Shown: piece by piece, positions 1 to 9,318 of the stretch
Layout of the letters: every line of letters begins with the position of its first letter
How positions within the stretch are numbered: the first letter of the stretch is position 1
DNA from: Burkholderiaceae bacterium 16
GTDB taxonomy: Bacteria; Pseudomonadota; Gammaproteobacteria; Burkholderiales; Burkholderiaceae
Assembly: GCA_000955785.1 (NCBI GenBank)
Contig: JYOD01000024.1
Coordinates: 1 to 61,312 of the forward strand
Length of the DNA: 61,312 nt
Reading direction: 5' to 3'
Notes under the pieces: model-generated
What the model saw: the letters and a program-made list of their open reading frames with translations, nothing else
Told to the model about the DNA's origin: nothing
The model's database searches: none
Program-made: the position numbers and the translations under genes

Positions 1-248
1 CGCAGGGCGGCAACTGCCCGCTCACGGTGGCCGACGAGGTGGTGGAACGGCACGGCGTCACGCTGATCGGGCACACCAACCTGGCCGGCATGGTTGCGGC
101 GGACGCTTCCGCGCTCTACGCGCGCAACGTGCTCGACTTCCTCAAGCTGATCACCGACAAGGATGGCAAGCTCGCCATCGATATGAAAGACGACATCGTA
201 GCGGCTTGCCTGATGACCAAGAGCCGTGAACTGGAACTGACAAGCTGA
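1..248 (+). CDS. pntAA: NAD(P) transhydrogenase alpha subunit, part 1 (3' end only)
   Basis: Only the last 82 or so codons are in the window; the gene enters from the left edge, with the first full codon at base 3. The protein end reads [18 protein letters not shown], then HTNLAG, the usual end of the NAD(H)-binding domain I of proton-translocating transhydrogenase. This cytoplasmic domain passes hydride between NADH and NADP+ together with domain III of PntB. It ends without membrane helices, as expected where the alpha subunit is split into two genes. The next gene follows after 10 bp, so the three pnt genes form one operon. Confidence 0.95.
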   Translation, partial: QGGNCPLTVADEVVERHGVTLIGHTNLAGMVAADASALYARNVLDFLKLITDKDGKLAIDMKDDIVAACLMTKSRELELTS

Positions 249-258
249 GGAGAAGTCG

Positions 259-594
259 ATGGAAATGGTGAACCACACGGTGATCAACCTGATCATCTTC
301 GTACTGGCGATCTACGTGGGCTACCACGTGGTCTGGACGGTCACACCCGCCCTGCACACCCCGCTGATGGCGGTGACCAATGCAATCTCGGCCATCATCA
401 TCGTCGGCGCCATGCTGGCGGCCGGCCTGACCGAGGGGCCCGTGGGCCGCACCATGGGCGCGCTGGCGGTGGCGCTCGCCGCGGTCAACGTGTTCGGCGG
501 CTTCCTGGTGACGCAGCGCATGCTGGAGATGTTCAAGAAGAAGGAACCCAAGGCCAAGCCGGCGGGTGCCCATGGCAAGGAGGCCGCGGCATGA
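259..594 (+). CDS. pntAB: NAD(P) transhydrogenase alpha subunit, part 2 (membrane)
   Basis: This 111-residue protein carries the alpha-subunit membrane helices as a separate polypeptide. Hydrophobic helices lie near residues 6-25, 33-55 and 63-83, followed by a basic Lys/Ala tail. A ribosome site (GAGGAG) precedes the ATG at 259. Together with PntB it forms the proton channel of the transhydrogenase (H+ entry linked to NADPH formation). Its stop overlaps the pntB start by 4 bp (ATGA), a sign of coupled translation. The length is normal for this split form. Confidence 0.95.
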   Translation: MEMVNHTVINLIIFVLAIYVGYHVVWTVTPALHTPLMAVTNAISAIIIVGAMLAAGLTEGPVGRTMGALAVALAAVNVFGGFLVTQRMLEMFKKKEPKAKPAGAHGKEAAA

Positions 595-2060
595 GCAATC
601 TCGTGAGCATGAACCTCGTCACCCTGCTCTACCTGCTTGCCTCGGTGTGTTTCATCCAGGCGCTCAAGGGCCTCTCGCATCCCAGTTCCGCACGACGCGG
701 CAACGCCTTCGGCATGACCGGCATGGCCATCGCGGCGGCAACCACGCTGGTGCTGATCGCCAAACTGAAGAACGACTTCGCGGCGGCAAGCACGGACCCG
801 TCGTCGGTCGCCGAAGGCCTGGCGTTGATCTTCGGCGCGCTGGTGGTCGGCGGCGGCATCGGTGCCTACGTGGCGAAGAAGGTCGAGATGACCAAGATGC
901 CCGAACTGGTGGCCGCCATGCATTCGCTGATCGGCCTGGCCGCCGTCTTCATCGCGGTGGCGGCGGTGGCTGAGCCAGCCGCCTTCGGCATTGCGCCAGC
1001 GGGCTCGCATGACATCCCCCTGGGCAACCGGATCGAGCTGTTCATCGGCTGCTTCGTCGGCGCCATTACCTTCTCGGGTTCGGTGATCGCCTTCGGCAAG
1101 CTGGCCGGGCGCTACAAGTTCCGGCTGTTCCAGGGCGCGCCGGTGTCCTTCGCCGGCCAGCACATGCTCAACCTGCTGCTGGCGGTGGCGATGATCGGCT
1201 TCGGCGTGGCCTTCTTCCTGTCGCAGGCCTGGATGCCCTTCCTGCTGATGCTGGCGATCGCCTTCGTGCTAGGCGTGCTGATCATCATCCCGATCGGGGG
1301 CGCCGACATGCCCGTGGTGGTGTCGATGCTGAACTCATACTCGGGCTGGGCGGCCGCCGGCATTGGCTTCTCGCTCAACAACCCGATGCTGATCATCGCC
1401 GGCTCGCTGGTTGGCTCCTCCGGTGCCATCCTCTCGTACATCATGTGCCGCGCGATGAACCGCTCGTTCTTCAACGTGCTGCTCGGCGGCTTTGGCAACA
1501 CCGCGGCGGCAGCTACGGCCGGCGGTGCGGAACAGCGCAATGTCAAGGCCGGCTCGGCCGACGACGCTGCCTTCCTGATGAGCAATGCCGAGACCGTGAT
1601 CATCGTCCCTGGCTACGGCCTGGCGGTGGCGCGCGCACAGCATGCGCTCAAGGAACTCACCGAGAAGCTGGTCGAGAAGGGGGTGACGGTGAAGTACGCC
1701 ATCCACCCGGTGGCAGGCCGCATGCCGGGCCATATGAACGTGCTGCTGGCCGAGGCCGAGGTCCCCTACGACCAGGTCTTCGAGATGGAGGACATCAACA
1801 GCGAGTTCGGCCAGGCCGACGTGGTGCTGGTGCTGGGCGCCAACGACGTGGTGAACCCGGCCGCCAAGACCGATCCCGGCTCGCCGATTGCCGGCATGCC
1901 GATCCTCGAAGCCTACAAGGCCAAGACCATCATCGTGAACAAGCGTTCGATGGCGGCGGGCTACGCGGGCCTGGACAACGAACTGTTCTACATGGACAAG
2001 ACCATGATGGTGTTCGGAGACGCCAAGAAGGTCGTCGAAGACATGGGCAAGGCGGCCTGA
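591..2060 (+). CDS. pntB: NAD(P) transhydrogenase beta subunit
   Basis: This 489-residue protein has an N-terminal membrane domain of about eight or nine helices (residues 1-270) and a C-terminal NADP(H)-binding domain III. The fold signature [16 protein letters not shown] lies near residues 335-350, followed by the family hallmarks [18 protein letters not shown] and [14 protein letters not shown]. Length and motifs are complete. It couples proton flow to hydride transfer and so supplies NADPH. It is the last gene of pntAA-pntAB-pntB; 87 bp separate it from the following SDR gene, which has its own ribosome site. Confidence 0.97.
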   Translation: MSNLVSMNLVTLLYLLASVCFIQALKGLSHPSSARRGNAFGMTGMAIAAATTLVLIAKLKNDFAAASTDPSSVAEGLALIFGALVVGGGIGAYVAKKVEMTKMPELVAAMHSLIGLAAVFIAVAAVAEPAAFGIAPAGSHDIPLGNRIELFIGCFVGAITFSGSVIAFGKLAGRYKFRLFQGAPVSFAGQHMLNLLLAVAMIGFGVAFFLSQAWMPFLLMLAIAFVLGVLIIIPIGGADMPVVVSMLNSYSGWAAAGIGFSLNNPMLIIAGSLVGSSGAILSYIMCRAMNRSFFNVLLGGFGNTAAAATAGGAEQRNVKAGSADDAAFLMSNAETVIIVPGYGLAVARAQHALKELTEKLVEKGVTVKYAIHPVAGRMPGHMNVLLAEAEVPYDQVFEMEDINSEFGQADVVLVLGANDVVNPAAKTDPGSPIAGMPILEAYKAKTIIVNKRSMAAGYAGLDNELFYMDKTMMVFGDAKKVVEDMGKAA

Positions 2061-2147
2061 GGCAGCTTTGGCTGGCCGCCATAGCCTGTAGGCGACGGGT
2101 GGCCGGGCAACACCGGCATCCATTCTGGCAATCAAAGGAGATTTTGC

Positions 2148-2933
2148 ATGAAAGCGCATCCCGCCCCTAACCCGTTTGCCGACCTGGAGGGCAAGGTCGC
2201 GCTGGTGACTGGCGCATTCGGCGGCCTGGGCCGGCACTTCGCCCTGACCCTGGCGCGTGCCGGATGCCGGGTTGCACTGGCCGGACGGCGCGTCGGCGAA
2301 GGCGAGGCATTGCTTGCCGCGCTCCGCGAGGAAGGCGCTGAAGGCTGCGTGGTTTCGCTCGACGTCAGGGACCCCGCCTCGGTGGCGTCGGCCTTCTCGG
2401 CTGCGGCCAGCGCGTTGGGCACGGTCGACATCGTGGTCAACAGCGCAGGCATTGCTGTCACGCGTCCCGCCATCGAGGTGGCGGAGGACGAATGGCAGAG
2501 CGTGATCGACACCAATCTGAGCGGCGCGTGGCGGGTGGCACAGCATGCGGCGCAGATGATGCGCGATGGCGGCAAGGGCGGCAGCATCGTCAACATCGCC
2601 TCGATCCTTGGTATGCGCGTTGCCCAGCAAGTGCCCGCCTATACCGCGGCCAAGGCTGGACTGATTCACCTGACACGATCGCTCGCGCTGGAATGGGCGC
2701 GGTATGGTATCCGCGTCAATGCGCTGGCACCGGGGTATTTCGAAACCGACATCAACCGGAGCTTTTTCGAGACCGATAGCGGCCAGGCACTGGTCAAACG
2801 GATCCCGCAACGCCGGCTTGGGCAGCCGGAGCAACTCGACGGCGCGCTGCTCCTGCTGGCATCGAGCGCTTCGGATTACATCACTGGTGCCGTATTGCCG
2901 GTGGATGGCGGGCACATGGTCAGCACGCTTTAG
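2148..2933 (+). CDS. SDR family NAD(P)-dependent oxidoreductase
   Basis: This is a classical short-chain dehydrogenase/reductase of 261 residues. It has the cofactor loop TGAFGGLG at residues 21-28, NSAG at 98-101, the catalytic Ser near 152 (NIAS), and Tyr165 and Lys169 in YTAAK. The C-terminal ending ITGAVLPVDGGHMVS is typical of 3-oxoacyl or 3-hydroxyacyl dehydrogenase-type members. A strong ribosome site (AAAGGAG) lies before ATG 2148. The next gene, an ACAD10-type phosphotransferase, is 68 bp away on the same strand. That pairing suggests hydroxyacyl-CoA or ketone metabolism, but the substrate is not readable. Confidence 0.9.
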   Translation: MKAHPAPNPFADLEGKVALVTGAFGGLGRHFALTLARAGCRVALAGRRVGEGEALLAALREEGAEGCVVSLDVRDPASVASAFSAAASALGTVDIVVNSAGIAVTRPAIEVAEDEWQSVIDTNLSGAWRVAQHAAQMMRDGGKGGSIVNIASILGMRVAQQVPAYTAAKAGLIHLTRSLALEWARYGIRVNALAPGYFETDINRSFFETDSGQALVKRIPQRRLGQPEQLDGALLLLASSASDYITGAVLPVDGGHMVSTL

Positions 2934-3001
2934 CCCGAAGCGAACGACACAACCAATCGAAGAGACCCCGTAGTGGATCGGGGCACAGGGAGACAGACAC
3001 G

Positions 3002-4087
3002 ATGACGCATGCCAGCGCGCAACGCGAGACCGCCCCGGCGGATAAACACCCGCCGGATCTGGATTGCACCAGGCTGGCAGCCTTGCTGCACGGACAGGGC
3101 CTGATCGATCGGCCCTCGCTCATGGCGGAACGGCTGGCCGGCGGCCAGTCCAATCCCACCTATCGGATCTGGTGCGAAGGGCAGCAATATGTACTGCGCA
3201 CCAAACCGCCCGGCAAGCTGTTGTCGTCCGCCCATGCCATTGACCGCGAATATCGCGTGATGCATGCACTGCGGGAAAGCGAAGTGCCCGTCCCGCGACT
3301 GTTCCTCTACAGCGAGGATACGTCGATCCTGGGCAGCCCCTTCTACATCATGGAGTTCCTGCAAGGCAGGGTCATGTTCGACCAGTCGCTGCCAGGCCTG
3401 TCGCCTGGGGAACGCACGGCAATCTACCGGGAAATGAACCGGGTGATAGCGGCATTGCATCGGGTGGACTATCAAAAGGCAGGTCTCGCCGACTATGGCA
3501 AAAGCGGAAACTACATCGCACGCCAGGTGAGCCGCTGGGCACGCCAGTGCCAGGACACCGGCACGGACGGCAATACCGCGCTGGCGGCCCTGGCGGACTG
3601 GCTTCCACGCCATCTTCCGCCGGAACACCAGACCAGCCTTGTCCACGGCGACTTCCGCATGGACAACCTGCTCTTTCATCCAACCGAGCCGCGCGTACTC
3701 GGTGTCCTGGATTGGGAACTATCGACGCTAGGCCACCCGGTGGCCGACCTTGCCTACCAGTGCATGGGCTGGCATATCCCGGCATCGCTCTGGCGCGGCA
3801 TTGGCGGGTTGGACCTGCACGGCCTGGGCATTCCGGACGAGGCCACCTACATTCGATGGTATGGCAATGCCAACGGCATGCAGGAGATGGAACATTGGGA
3901 CTTCTACCTCGCCTATAACTTCTTCAGGCTGGCCGCCATCATGAACGGTATTGCGCGGCGTGCGGAAGGTGGCAATGCGGCAGCCGCCGATGCGCTGGAA
4001 ACCGGCCGCAAGGCAAGGCCGCTTGCAGAACTGGGTTGGGAATATGCGACCCGCTACGGGGCGACGCGGTTAGTCAGCGGCAAGTGA
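3002..4087 (+). CDS. Phosphotransferase family protein (APH/ACAD10-like kinase fold)
   Basis: This 361-residue protein has the aminoglycoside-phosphotransferase/choline-kinase fold. GGQSNPTYRI (residues 48-56) is the nucleotide loop, HGDFRMDN at 215-222 is the catalytic loop with Asp217 and Asn222, and DWE at 237-239 gives the Mg-binding Asp. Such proteins resemble the kinase domain of ACAD10/11, which phosphorylates 4-hydroxyacyl-CoA before dehydration. In bacteria they usually lie beside acyl-CoA dehydrogenase or SDR genes, as here with the SDR just upstream. A role in hydroxyacyl-CoA catabolism is inferred. Aminoglycoside resistance is unlikely from the context. Confidence 0.88.
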   Translation: MTHASAQRETAPADKHPPDLDCTRLAALLHGQGLIDRPSLMAERLAGGQSNPTYRIWCEGQQYVLRTKPPGKLLSSAHAIDREYRVMHALRESEVPVPRLFLYSEDTSILGSPFYIMEFLQGRVMFDQSLPGLSPGERTAIYREMNRVIAALHRVDYQKAGLADYGKSGNYIARQVSRWARQCQDTGTDGNTALAALADWLPRHLPPEHQTSLVHGDFRMDNLLFHPTEPRVLGVLDWELSTLGHPVADLAYQCMGWHIPASLWRGIGGLDLHGLGIPDEATYIRWYGNANGMQEMEHWDFYLAYNFFRLAAIMNGIARRAEGGNAAAADALETGRKARPLAELGWEYATRYGATRLVSGK

Positions 4088-4146
4088 GCCTGAAGCGTCG
4101 CCTTCCCAGCGCATGAAGCGGCCTGATCGTGCCAGTCCGCTTGCAG

Positions 4147-4191
4147 GCCAGCGGGTAGCCGGGCGCTTCGCCCGGCCATCCCCGGCTGGCC
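4147..4191. terminator. Nested hairpin between convergent genes
   Basis: An outer stem GGCCAGC/GCTGGCC (4147-4153 with 4185-4191) encloses a perfect inner stem GCCGGGCG/CGCCCGGC (4158-4165 with 4169-4176, loop CTT). It sits in the 110-bp gap between the phosphotransferase gene and the convergent AhpD-like gene. No T-tract follows, so it could be a weak two-way terminator or simply a stable intergenic hairpin. Confidence 0.45.
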
Positions 4192-4197
4192 TCCCCC

Positions 4198-4734
4198 TCA
4201 CGCCACCTTCGGGAAATCCACCACCGTATCGTTGACGCGATTGACCATATTGGTGAACAGGATCGCACTGACCGCCTGGATGGCCTCGATGATCTGGCGG
4301 TCGGTATAGCCGGCTTCGCGGACATTGGCGACAGCGTTGGCGGGCAACGTGCCGGCGGTCTTCACCAGGGCCAGCGCAAAGCGGACCAGGGCGTCGATCT
4401 TGCTGTCTTCCGGGTAGCTGCCGGCGCGCAGTTCGCGTGTCTGCTCCGCGCTGTAGCCCGCCATCTTGCCGGTCATGGTGTGCGCGGCGACACAGTAGTC
4501 ACAAGCCGAGGCTTCGCTGACAGAGAGATTGATGGCCTCCAGTTCGCGGGCGCTGAGGGTGGAATTCTTCAGCAACGCCCCGGTTTGCAGCACGTTGGCA
4601 AGCACCTCGGGGGCATTGCTGCCGATGACCAGATAGGCGTTGGGCACCTTGCCGACGGCGCTCTTGATCGCGCCGAACAGTTGGGCTGTCTGGCCGGTGG
4701 CTTCGGTGGCGTTGATGGTGTGAAGACGGGACAT
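4198..4734 (-). CDS. Carboxymuconolactone decarboxylase / AhpD-like alkylhydroperoxidase
   Basis: This 178-residue all-alpha protein carries the AhpD redox signature CDYCVAAH (Cys78, Cys81, His85), so a peroxidase or disulfide-relay activity is more likely than lactone decarboxylation. Length and the C-terminal segment DRQIIEAIQAVSAILFTNMVNRVNDTVVDFP are typical of the family. It is divergent from an AraC-type regulator with 140 bp between the starts. That arrangement is often seen where the regulator controls the peroxidase, but no direct evidence of control is visible here. Confidence 0.9.
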   Translation of the reverse strand: MSRLHTINATEATGQTAQLFGAIKSAVGKVPNAYLVIGSNAPEVLANVLQTGALLKNSTLSARELEAINLSVSEASACDYCVAAHTMTGKMAGYSAEQTRELRAGSYPEDSKIDALVRFALALVKTAGTLPANAVANVREAGYTDRQIIEAIQAVSAILFTNMVNRVNDTVVDFPKVA

Positions 4735-4874
4735 GATGGACTCCGGTTAGTTTGGTCGATGGATCGCGCCGTGTTTGTTGCGCTGCTTCCATGGACTGAA
4801 GTCTAGGCTTCCGTTGTGTCATTTACCGCATACAATAGTCGCAATATCTTGCCCCATCGTCTCAACATCCCGTC

Positions 4875-5840
4875 ATGGACGCCTTGACCGAACTGGTGCG
4901 CATGCTGGCTCCCGCCGGCACCGTGGACCTGCACTGCCACTTTGCCGGCAACTGGCGCGTGGACAACGCGGCGGCGGCGCCCGGGCACCTCCCCTATCAC
5001 ATCATCCTGGGCGGGCAGGCGCGCGCGCTGGTGGAGCAGGATGCGATCGCACTTGGCGCGGGCGATGTGCTGCTGTTTCCCCATGGCACCGCGCACACGC
5101 TGCGCAGCCTGCCGGACAACGCTGCGCCCGGCGGCGCGGACATGCCGGCCCACCGGACGCGCTTCAATGGCTTGCTGACGGAGGTGACGGTGCCCGGCGA
5201 CGAGCGTCCGCTGGATATGCTGTGCGGCACCTTTGTGCTGGGCTTGCCGGGCACCATGCTGTTGCGCAACCTGCCCCCCGTGCTGCGCATCGCCACCGCC
5301 GAACGCGCCGATTGCGCCTGGCTGGATGCCTTGATCGACATGATGCGCAACGAAGCCCAAGCGCCCGAGCCAGGCGGCATGGCGGTCATCGCGCAGCTTT
5401 CCACCGCCTTGCTGACCTTGCTGCTGCGCGCCCTGATCGCCCAGGGCGGGGTCACGCACAGCCTGCTGGCGCTGATGGCCGATGCGCGCATGTCCAGGGC
5501 GATCGATGCCGTGCTGCGCGCACCCGCCGAGCCGTGGTCGGTGGCGTCGCTGGCCGAGGTGTGCAATGTGTCGCGCGCGACCTTTGCCCGGCGCTTTACG
5601 CAGCTCAGCGGCGAGACGCCGCTGCAACTGGTCACCACCTTGCGCATGGAAATGGCCGCCCGCCTGCTGACGCAAGACCGCGATTCCGCGGCCAGCATCG
5701 GCGAGCATTGCGGCTACGCCTCCGAGGCGGCATTCGGGCGGGCCTTCAAGGCGTATTTCGGCATGGGGCCAGGCGCGTTCCGACGCCAGGCGCGGGAACG
5801 CCGCGCCGCCGCCGCCGTGGCGGCGGACGCCAGGGGCTAG
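4875..5840 (+). CDS. AraC family transcriptional regulator with cupin sensor domain
   Basis: This 321-residue regulator has an N-terminal cupin-like domain (residues 1-190; [13 protein letters not shown] and [20 protein letters not shown] match the AraC_binding cupin of the CFR/RclR-like group). The C-terminal double helix-turn-helix is near residues 215-315 ([37 protein letters not shown]). It is divergent from the AhpD-like gene, a likely target. Its stop codon overlaps the stop of the convergent panE-like gene by 3 bp. Confidence 0.9.
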   Translation: MDALTELVRMLAPAGTVDLHCHFAGNWRVDNAAAAPGHLPYHIILGGQARALVEQDAIALGAGDVLLFPHGTAHTLRSLPDNAAPGGADMPAHRTRFNGLLTEVTVPGDERPLDMLCGTFVLGLPGTMLLRNLPPVLRIATAERADCAWLDALIDMMRNEAQAPEPGGMAVIAQLSTALLTLLLRALIAQGGVTHSLLALMADARMSRAIDAVLRAPAEPWSVASLAEVCNVSRATFARRFTQLSGETPLQLVTTLRMEMAARLLTQDRDSAASIGEHCGYASEAAFGRAFKAYFGMGPGAFRRQARERRAAAAVAADARG

Positions 5841-6775
5841 GCCGCGGCGCGCCGGGCTTCGTAGACCTGCAGGTGGGCATAGGCGATGCGCGCCAGCGGC
5901 GCGTCATGCCCAAGGCGCTCAGCGCGCTGCGCCATGTCGCCGACAATGTCGAGCGCCTCCAGGCGGGGCGCGCCCTGCGCGATGTCGCGCATCATCGAGG
6001 CGGCCCATGTCGAGGTCTCGTCCAGCAACCGCGCGGCCATCGCATCGGCCACCGGCTCGGGCAACGCATGGCCGGACAAGCGCGCCACCGCCGCGCACTC
6101 GTCCATGGCCTGCCGCATCAGCGCCCGTCCGTCGGCCGTCTTGACGATCTCGCCGACGGTGCCGCGCATCAGGCACGTCATCAGCGCACCGGCCGAGATC
6201 ATCACCCACTTGTTCCACAGCGCCTGGTCGATCGCCAGCGACAGTTCGCGCGTGCCAGGCGTGCTCGCGGCGAGTGCATGAAATGCGCCAGCCAGGGCTT
6301 GCGCCGGTTCGGCACGGGCGCCCACGACGAGCCTATCGACCGCGCCCTGGTGCGCCACCGCGCCCGAAGCGTCCAGCGTGGTCGCGATGTACGAGACACC
6401 ACCGAGCACCCTTTCCCGGCCGTAGCGCGCATCCAGCGTCTCATACGCGCGCAGGCCATTGACCAGCGGCAGGATCGCCGCGCCCTTGCCGTGGGTGCCG
6501 TCCAGCGCCGGGTCCAGCGCTTGCATCGCACTGGCCAGGTCGTAGGTCTTGCAGGCCAGCAGGACGAGATCGTAGCCCGCCCCGACGTCACCGGAAAGCA
6601 CGGTCTTTACGGTGGTATGGATGTCGCCAAGCTCGCTGCGCACGACCAGGCCGTCCCTGGCCAGCACCTCGGCGCGCCGTGGCCGCACCAGGAACGTGAC
6701 ATCGGCCCCCGCCTGCATCAGCCGTCCGCCGTAGTAACCGCCCATGGCGCCGGCGCCCAGGACCAGAATCTTCAT
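5837..6775 (-). CDS. panE: Ketopantoate reductase family protein (2-dehydropantoate 2-reductase)
   Basis: The 312-residue protein begins [17 protein letters not shown], the NADP(H) Rossmann loop of PanE/ApbA. The middle has the catalytic-lysine region [18 protein letters not shown] and the end has [15 protein letters not shown], a form of the conserved S-S-M-x-x-D segment. An upstream in-frame start (6841) would overlap the HxlR gene and adds no recognisable sequence, so 6775 is chosen. It lies 43 bp after the HxlR regulator on the same strand. Because it sits in a catabolic cluster, a reductase of another 2-oxoacid is possible; the pantothenate role is assumed from the family only. Confidence 0.85.
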   Translation of the reverse strand: MKILVLGAGAMGGYYGGRLMQAGADVTFLVRPRRAEVLARDGLVVRSELGDIHTTVKTVLSGDVGAGYDLVLLACKTYDLASAMQALDPALDGTHGKGAAILPLVNGLRAYETLDARYGRERVLGGVSYIATTLDASGAVAHQGAVDRLVVGARAEPAQALAGAFHALAASTPGTRELSLAIDQALWNKWVMISAGALMTCLMRGTVGEIVKTADGRALMRQAMDECAAVARLSGHALPEPVADAMAARLLDETSTWAASMMRDIAQGAPRLEALDIVGDMAQRAERLGHDAPLARIAYAHLQVYEARRAAA

Positions 6776-6818
6776 GACGTTCCCCGCTTCGATGGATGGG
6801 ATGAATAAAAAAAACTGC

Positions 6819-7367
6819 CTATGAGGCGCCGCTCCCGGCAAGCTCGTCGCCTGCCTCCGCCGCGTCCTCGCCGCCCGACAAGTAGCCGGCAGCGGATTCG
6901 AGCCGCCGGCGCATGCCGTCTCCGGCGGCAGGACCGGGCACCAGCGCGTGCCGCGCGAAACTCAGGCGCTCACCCGTGCCGGCGTCCACCAGCACCGGTT
7001 CGACGACCTTGCCGGTTTCCTTGTCGAGCAACTCCACGCTGGGACCTTCCGGCGCAAAGTGCTTATTGCCCCAGGCCAGCATGGCCAGCAGCACGGGCAG
7101 GAAGTCGCGCCCGCACTGGGTCAGGACATACTCATAGCGCGGCGGCTTCTCGGAGTACTGGCGGCGCTCCAGCAAGCCCTCCTCCACCAGCGCGGTCAGG
7201 CGGCGCGTGAGCATATTGGGCGCGATATCCAGGTTTTTCTGGAAGTCGTCGAAACGCCGTGCGCCATAGAACGCCTCGCGCATCAGCAGCATGCTCCACC
7301 ACTCGCCAACCCGTTCCAGGCCACGGGCGATGGGGCATTGCATGTTCCTGAAGGTCTTTCTTTGCAT
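6819..7367 (-). CDS. HxlR family transcriptional regulator (copy 1)
   Basis: This 182-residue winged-helix regulator has the HxlR core [25 protein letters not shown], then [19 protein letters not shown] and [19 protein letters not shown]. The extra C-terminal part ([21 protein letters not shown]) is shared with the HxlR protein at 23714-24247, so the two are clear paralogues. The start MQRKTF at 7367 is chosen by analogy with that copy; an upstream TTG at 7382 is also possible. A 17-bp motif shared with the other copy lies just upstream (7397-7413). Confidence 0.9.
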   Translation of the reverse strand: MQRKTFRNMQCPIARGLERVGEWWSMLLMREAFYGARRFDDFQKNLDIAPNMLTRRLTALVEEGLLERRQYSEKPPRYEYVLTQCGRDFLPVLLAMLAWGNKHFAPEGPSVELLDKETGKVVEPVLVDAGTGERLSFARHALVPGPAAGDGMRRRLESAAGYLSGGEDAAEAGDELAGSGAS

Positions 7368-7396
7368 GGTCGAGGGCTCCAATCCGGCATCTTGAT

Positions 7397-7413
7397 ACTT
7401 TCAACATGATAGC
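7397..7413 (+). promoter_or_regulatory. Candidate HxlR operator, copy 1
   Basis: ACTTTCAACATGATAGC lies about 30 bp upstream of the first HxlR gene. It matches the site before the second HxlR gene (24273-24289, opposite strand, ACTTTCATATTGATAGC) at 14 of 17 bases. Two paralogous regulators with the same upstream motif suggest self-regulation. Confidence 0.5.
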
Positions 7414-7460
7414 TGGTTTGAAACGCCTCCATGCCGGAAAACCCGCCCTGCCGGTGCCGC

Positions 7461-8648
7461 TTAATCCAGGATTTCAAGCGCCAGCGCAATGCCCTGCCCA
7501 CCCCCGATGCACAGCGTCACGATGCCCCGGCGTACCCCATCCGCGCGCATCGAATAGAGCAGGCGCGTGGTCAGCACCGCCCCGGTCGCGCCGATCGGGT
7601 GACCATGCGCGATGGCGCCCCCTTCCACGTTGATGATGTCGAGCGGCAGCCCGAGTTCGCCCGCGACCGCCAGCGGCACGGCCGCGAAGGCCTCATTGAT
7701 CTCGATCCGCCCGATATCGCCCAGCGTCCATTGCGCACGCTGCAGCGCCTGGCGCACGGCGGGCACGGGGCCAAGGCCGAACAGACCCGGCTCGACCGCG
7801 CCGACGCCGTAGGCCACCAGCCGCGCCATCGGTGCCATGCCCTGGCTCTCCGCCAGGGAGCGTTCGGCGACGAGCATGGCAGCCGCGCCGCTATTGAGCC
7901 CCGGCGCATTGCCCGCGGTGATGGTGCCATCCTTGCGGAACGCGGGGCGAAGCTTGCTGAGAATGTCGAATGTGGTGTCCGGCCGGTTTGCCTCGTCCAC
8001 GCTGAACATCGCCGTCCCGCCCTTCGCCTTCACCGGAACGTCAACGATCTGCTCCACGAAACGGCCTTGTTCCTGCGCGCGGGCAAAGCGGCTCTGCGAG
8101 CGCTCCGCCCAGCGGTCCTGTTCATCGCGGCCAATCTTGTTGCGGGTCACCAGATCCTCGGTATGCCAGCCCGAGTGCTCGCCCGAGAAGGCATCCACCA
8201 GCCCGTCGCGCAGCATGCTGTCCTGCAGCACCGCGTCGCCCATGCGGCTGCCCCAGCGGCCGGCGGGCATCAGGTAGGGGGCCTGGTCCATGTTCTCCAT
8301 GCCGCCGGCAACCGCTACGTCGACATAGCCAAGCCAGATTTCATCGGCGGCGCTGGCGATGGCCTGCGCGCCGGACCCGCACACGCGGTTGACGGTCATC
8401 GCGGGCAACGACACCGGCAGGCCCGCGCCGATGGCGGCCTGCCGCGCCGGATTCATCCGGTTACCCGCCTGGATCACGTTGCCGAACACCACGCTGCCGA
8501 TCCGTTCCGGGTCCAGCCTGGAGCGGCGGACCGTCTCGCGGATGACCGCCGCGCCGAGTTCGGTCGCAGGTGTTGCCTTCAGCGAACCGTTATAGGACCC
8601 GATCGCCGTACGGACGGGCTGGCATAACACGACTTCTCTTGCTTTCAT
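7461..8648 (-). CDS. Acetyl-CoA acyltransferase (thiolase)
   Basis: This 395-residue thiolase has the nucleophile Cys near residue 90 in NRVCGSGAQAIASA, the His motif GGAIAHGHPIGATGAV near 345-360, and the second catalytic Cys in LCIGGGQG near 380. The family makes or cleaves 3-oxoacyl-CoA; by motif it could be an acetoacetyl-CoA thiolase or a beta-oxidation thiolase. GTG 8651 or ATG 8648 can start it; AAAGGA is best spaced for 8648. It lies 28 bp after the DUF302 gene, at the 3' side of the hydroxylase operon. Confidence 0.93.
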   Translation of the reverse strand: MKAREVVLCQPVRTAIGSYNGSLKATPATELGAAVIRETVRRSRLDPERIGSVVFGNVIQAGNRMNPARQAAIGAGLPVSLPAMTVNRVCGSGAQAIASAADEIWLGYVDVAVAGGMENMDQAPYLMPAGRWGSRMGDAVLQDSMLRDGLVDAFSGEHSGWHTEDLVTRNKIGRDEQDRWAERSQSRFARAQEQGRFVEQIVDVPVKAKGGTAMFSVDEANRPDTTFDILSKLRPAFRKDGTITAGNAPGLNSGAAAMLVAERSLAESQGMAPMARLVAYGVGAVEPGLFGLGPVPAVRQALQRAQWTLGDIGRIEINEAFAAVPLAVAGELGLPLDIINVEGGAIAHGHPIGATGAVLTTRLLYSMRADGVRRGIVTLCIGGGQGIALALEILD

Positions 8649-8676
8649 CACATCATCCTTTGTTTGTGAACATCAG

Positions 8677-9318
8677 CTATTGCCCCGCCTGCTGTTGGGC
8701 GGCCAGCAATGCCGCATGCTCGATCACCTTCTGGAGCTTGCTGTCAAGCGCGCGCGCCACTGCCAGGACGTCGGCGTCGCCAAACTGCCCGAACAGCGTC
8801 GACGGCTGGTCGAACTCCACCCTCACGGCGCCCGGCCTCGCTTCGTAGACCAGCACAGACAGCGGAGCGTAGAGTCCGGCGCGGATGTCGTGGCGCGTCA
8901 TCTGGAACGCTATCCTCGGGTTGCCCACGTGATAGCGTCTGGCCTTGCGCTGCGCTCCGGCGAGAGCGAACAGGGCGCCGTGGTTTTGCACGGCAAAGAT
9001 CATCAAGCCCTGCTCGCCTTCCATCTGCCTGATTCGCGCCTCCGCCGCGACGGGGTCGCTGGCAAGCGCGGCAGAAACCGTGGGATCGAACCTGCCGAGG
9101 ATGGCTTCGAAGTTGCGGGTAAAGTGTTCATAGCCGACGCTGATCTCCAGATCCTCGTGCGTGACGCTCACCTGCCGGGACGAGGCGAACTTGATCAGGG
9201 CGGCCGGGGTCATCGCGGTGGGGTTCATCGAGGTCGGTTCTCCACAGTTTGCGGCCCCGCTAGCCAGCACGAGCGTCAGCGCCGAAGCAGGGCCCAGGGT
9301 TTTCAGGTTTCGGAACAT
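8677..9318 (-). CDS. DUF302 domain protein, exported
   Basis: The 213-residue protein starts MFRNLKTLGPASALTLVLASG, a signal peptide with a likely cut near residue 25. The DUF302 domain follows, recognised by YEHFTRNFEAILGRFDP, GLMIFAVQNHGALFALAG, YHVGNPRIAFQMTRHDIRAGLYAPL and FGDADVLAVARALDSKL. The domain is small and often dimeric, and its biochemical role is poorly known. The start overlaps the end of the FAD-subunit gene by 16 bp, so it is translated as part of the hydroxylase operon. An exported partner is unusual for a cytoplasmic hydroxylase. Confidence 0.85.
   Translation of the reverse strand: MFRNLKTLGPASALTLVLASGAANCGEPTSMNPTAMTPAALIKFASSRQVSVTHEDLEISVGYEHFTRNFEAILGRFDPTVSAALASDPVAAEARIRQMEGEQGLMIFAVQNHGALFALAGAQRKARRYHVGNPRIAFQMTRHDIRAGLYAPLSVLVYEARPGAVRVEFDQPSTLFGQFGDADVLAVARALDSKLQKVIEHAALLAAQQQAGQ

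Noticed and set aside
321..2915. Long minus-strand frames opposite pntB and the SDR gene
   Set aside because: They are Arg/His/Gly-rich shadows of high-GC genes; they lack ribosome sites and family motifs, while the plus-strand genes are certain.
3002..4087. Aminoglycoside resistance gene
   Set aside because: The kinase fold is shared, but the sequence is of ACAD10/11 type and lies beside an SDR gene, not with resistance genes.
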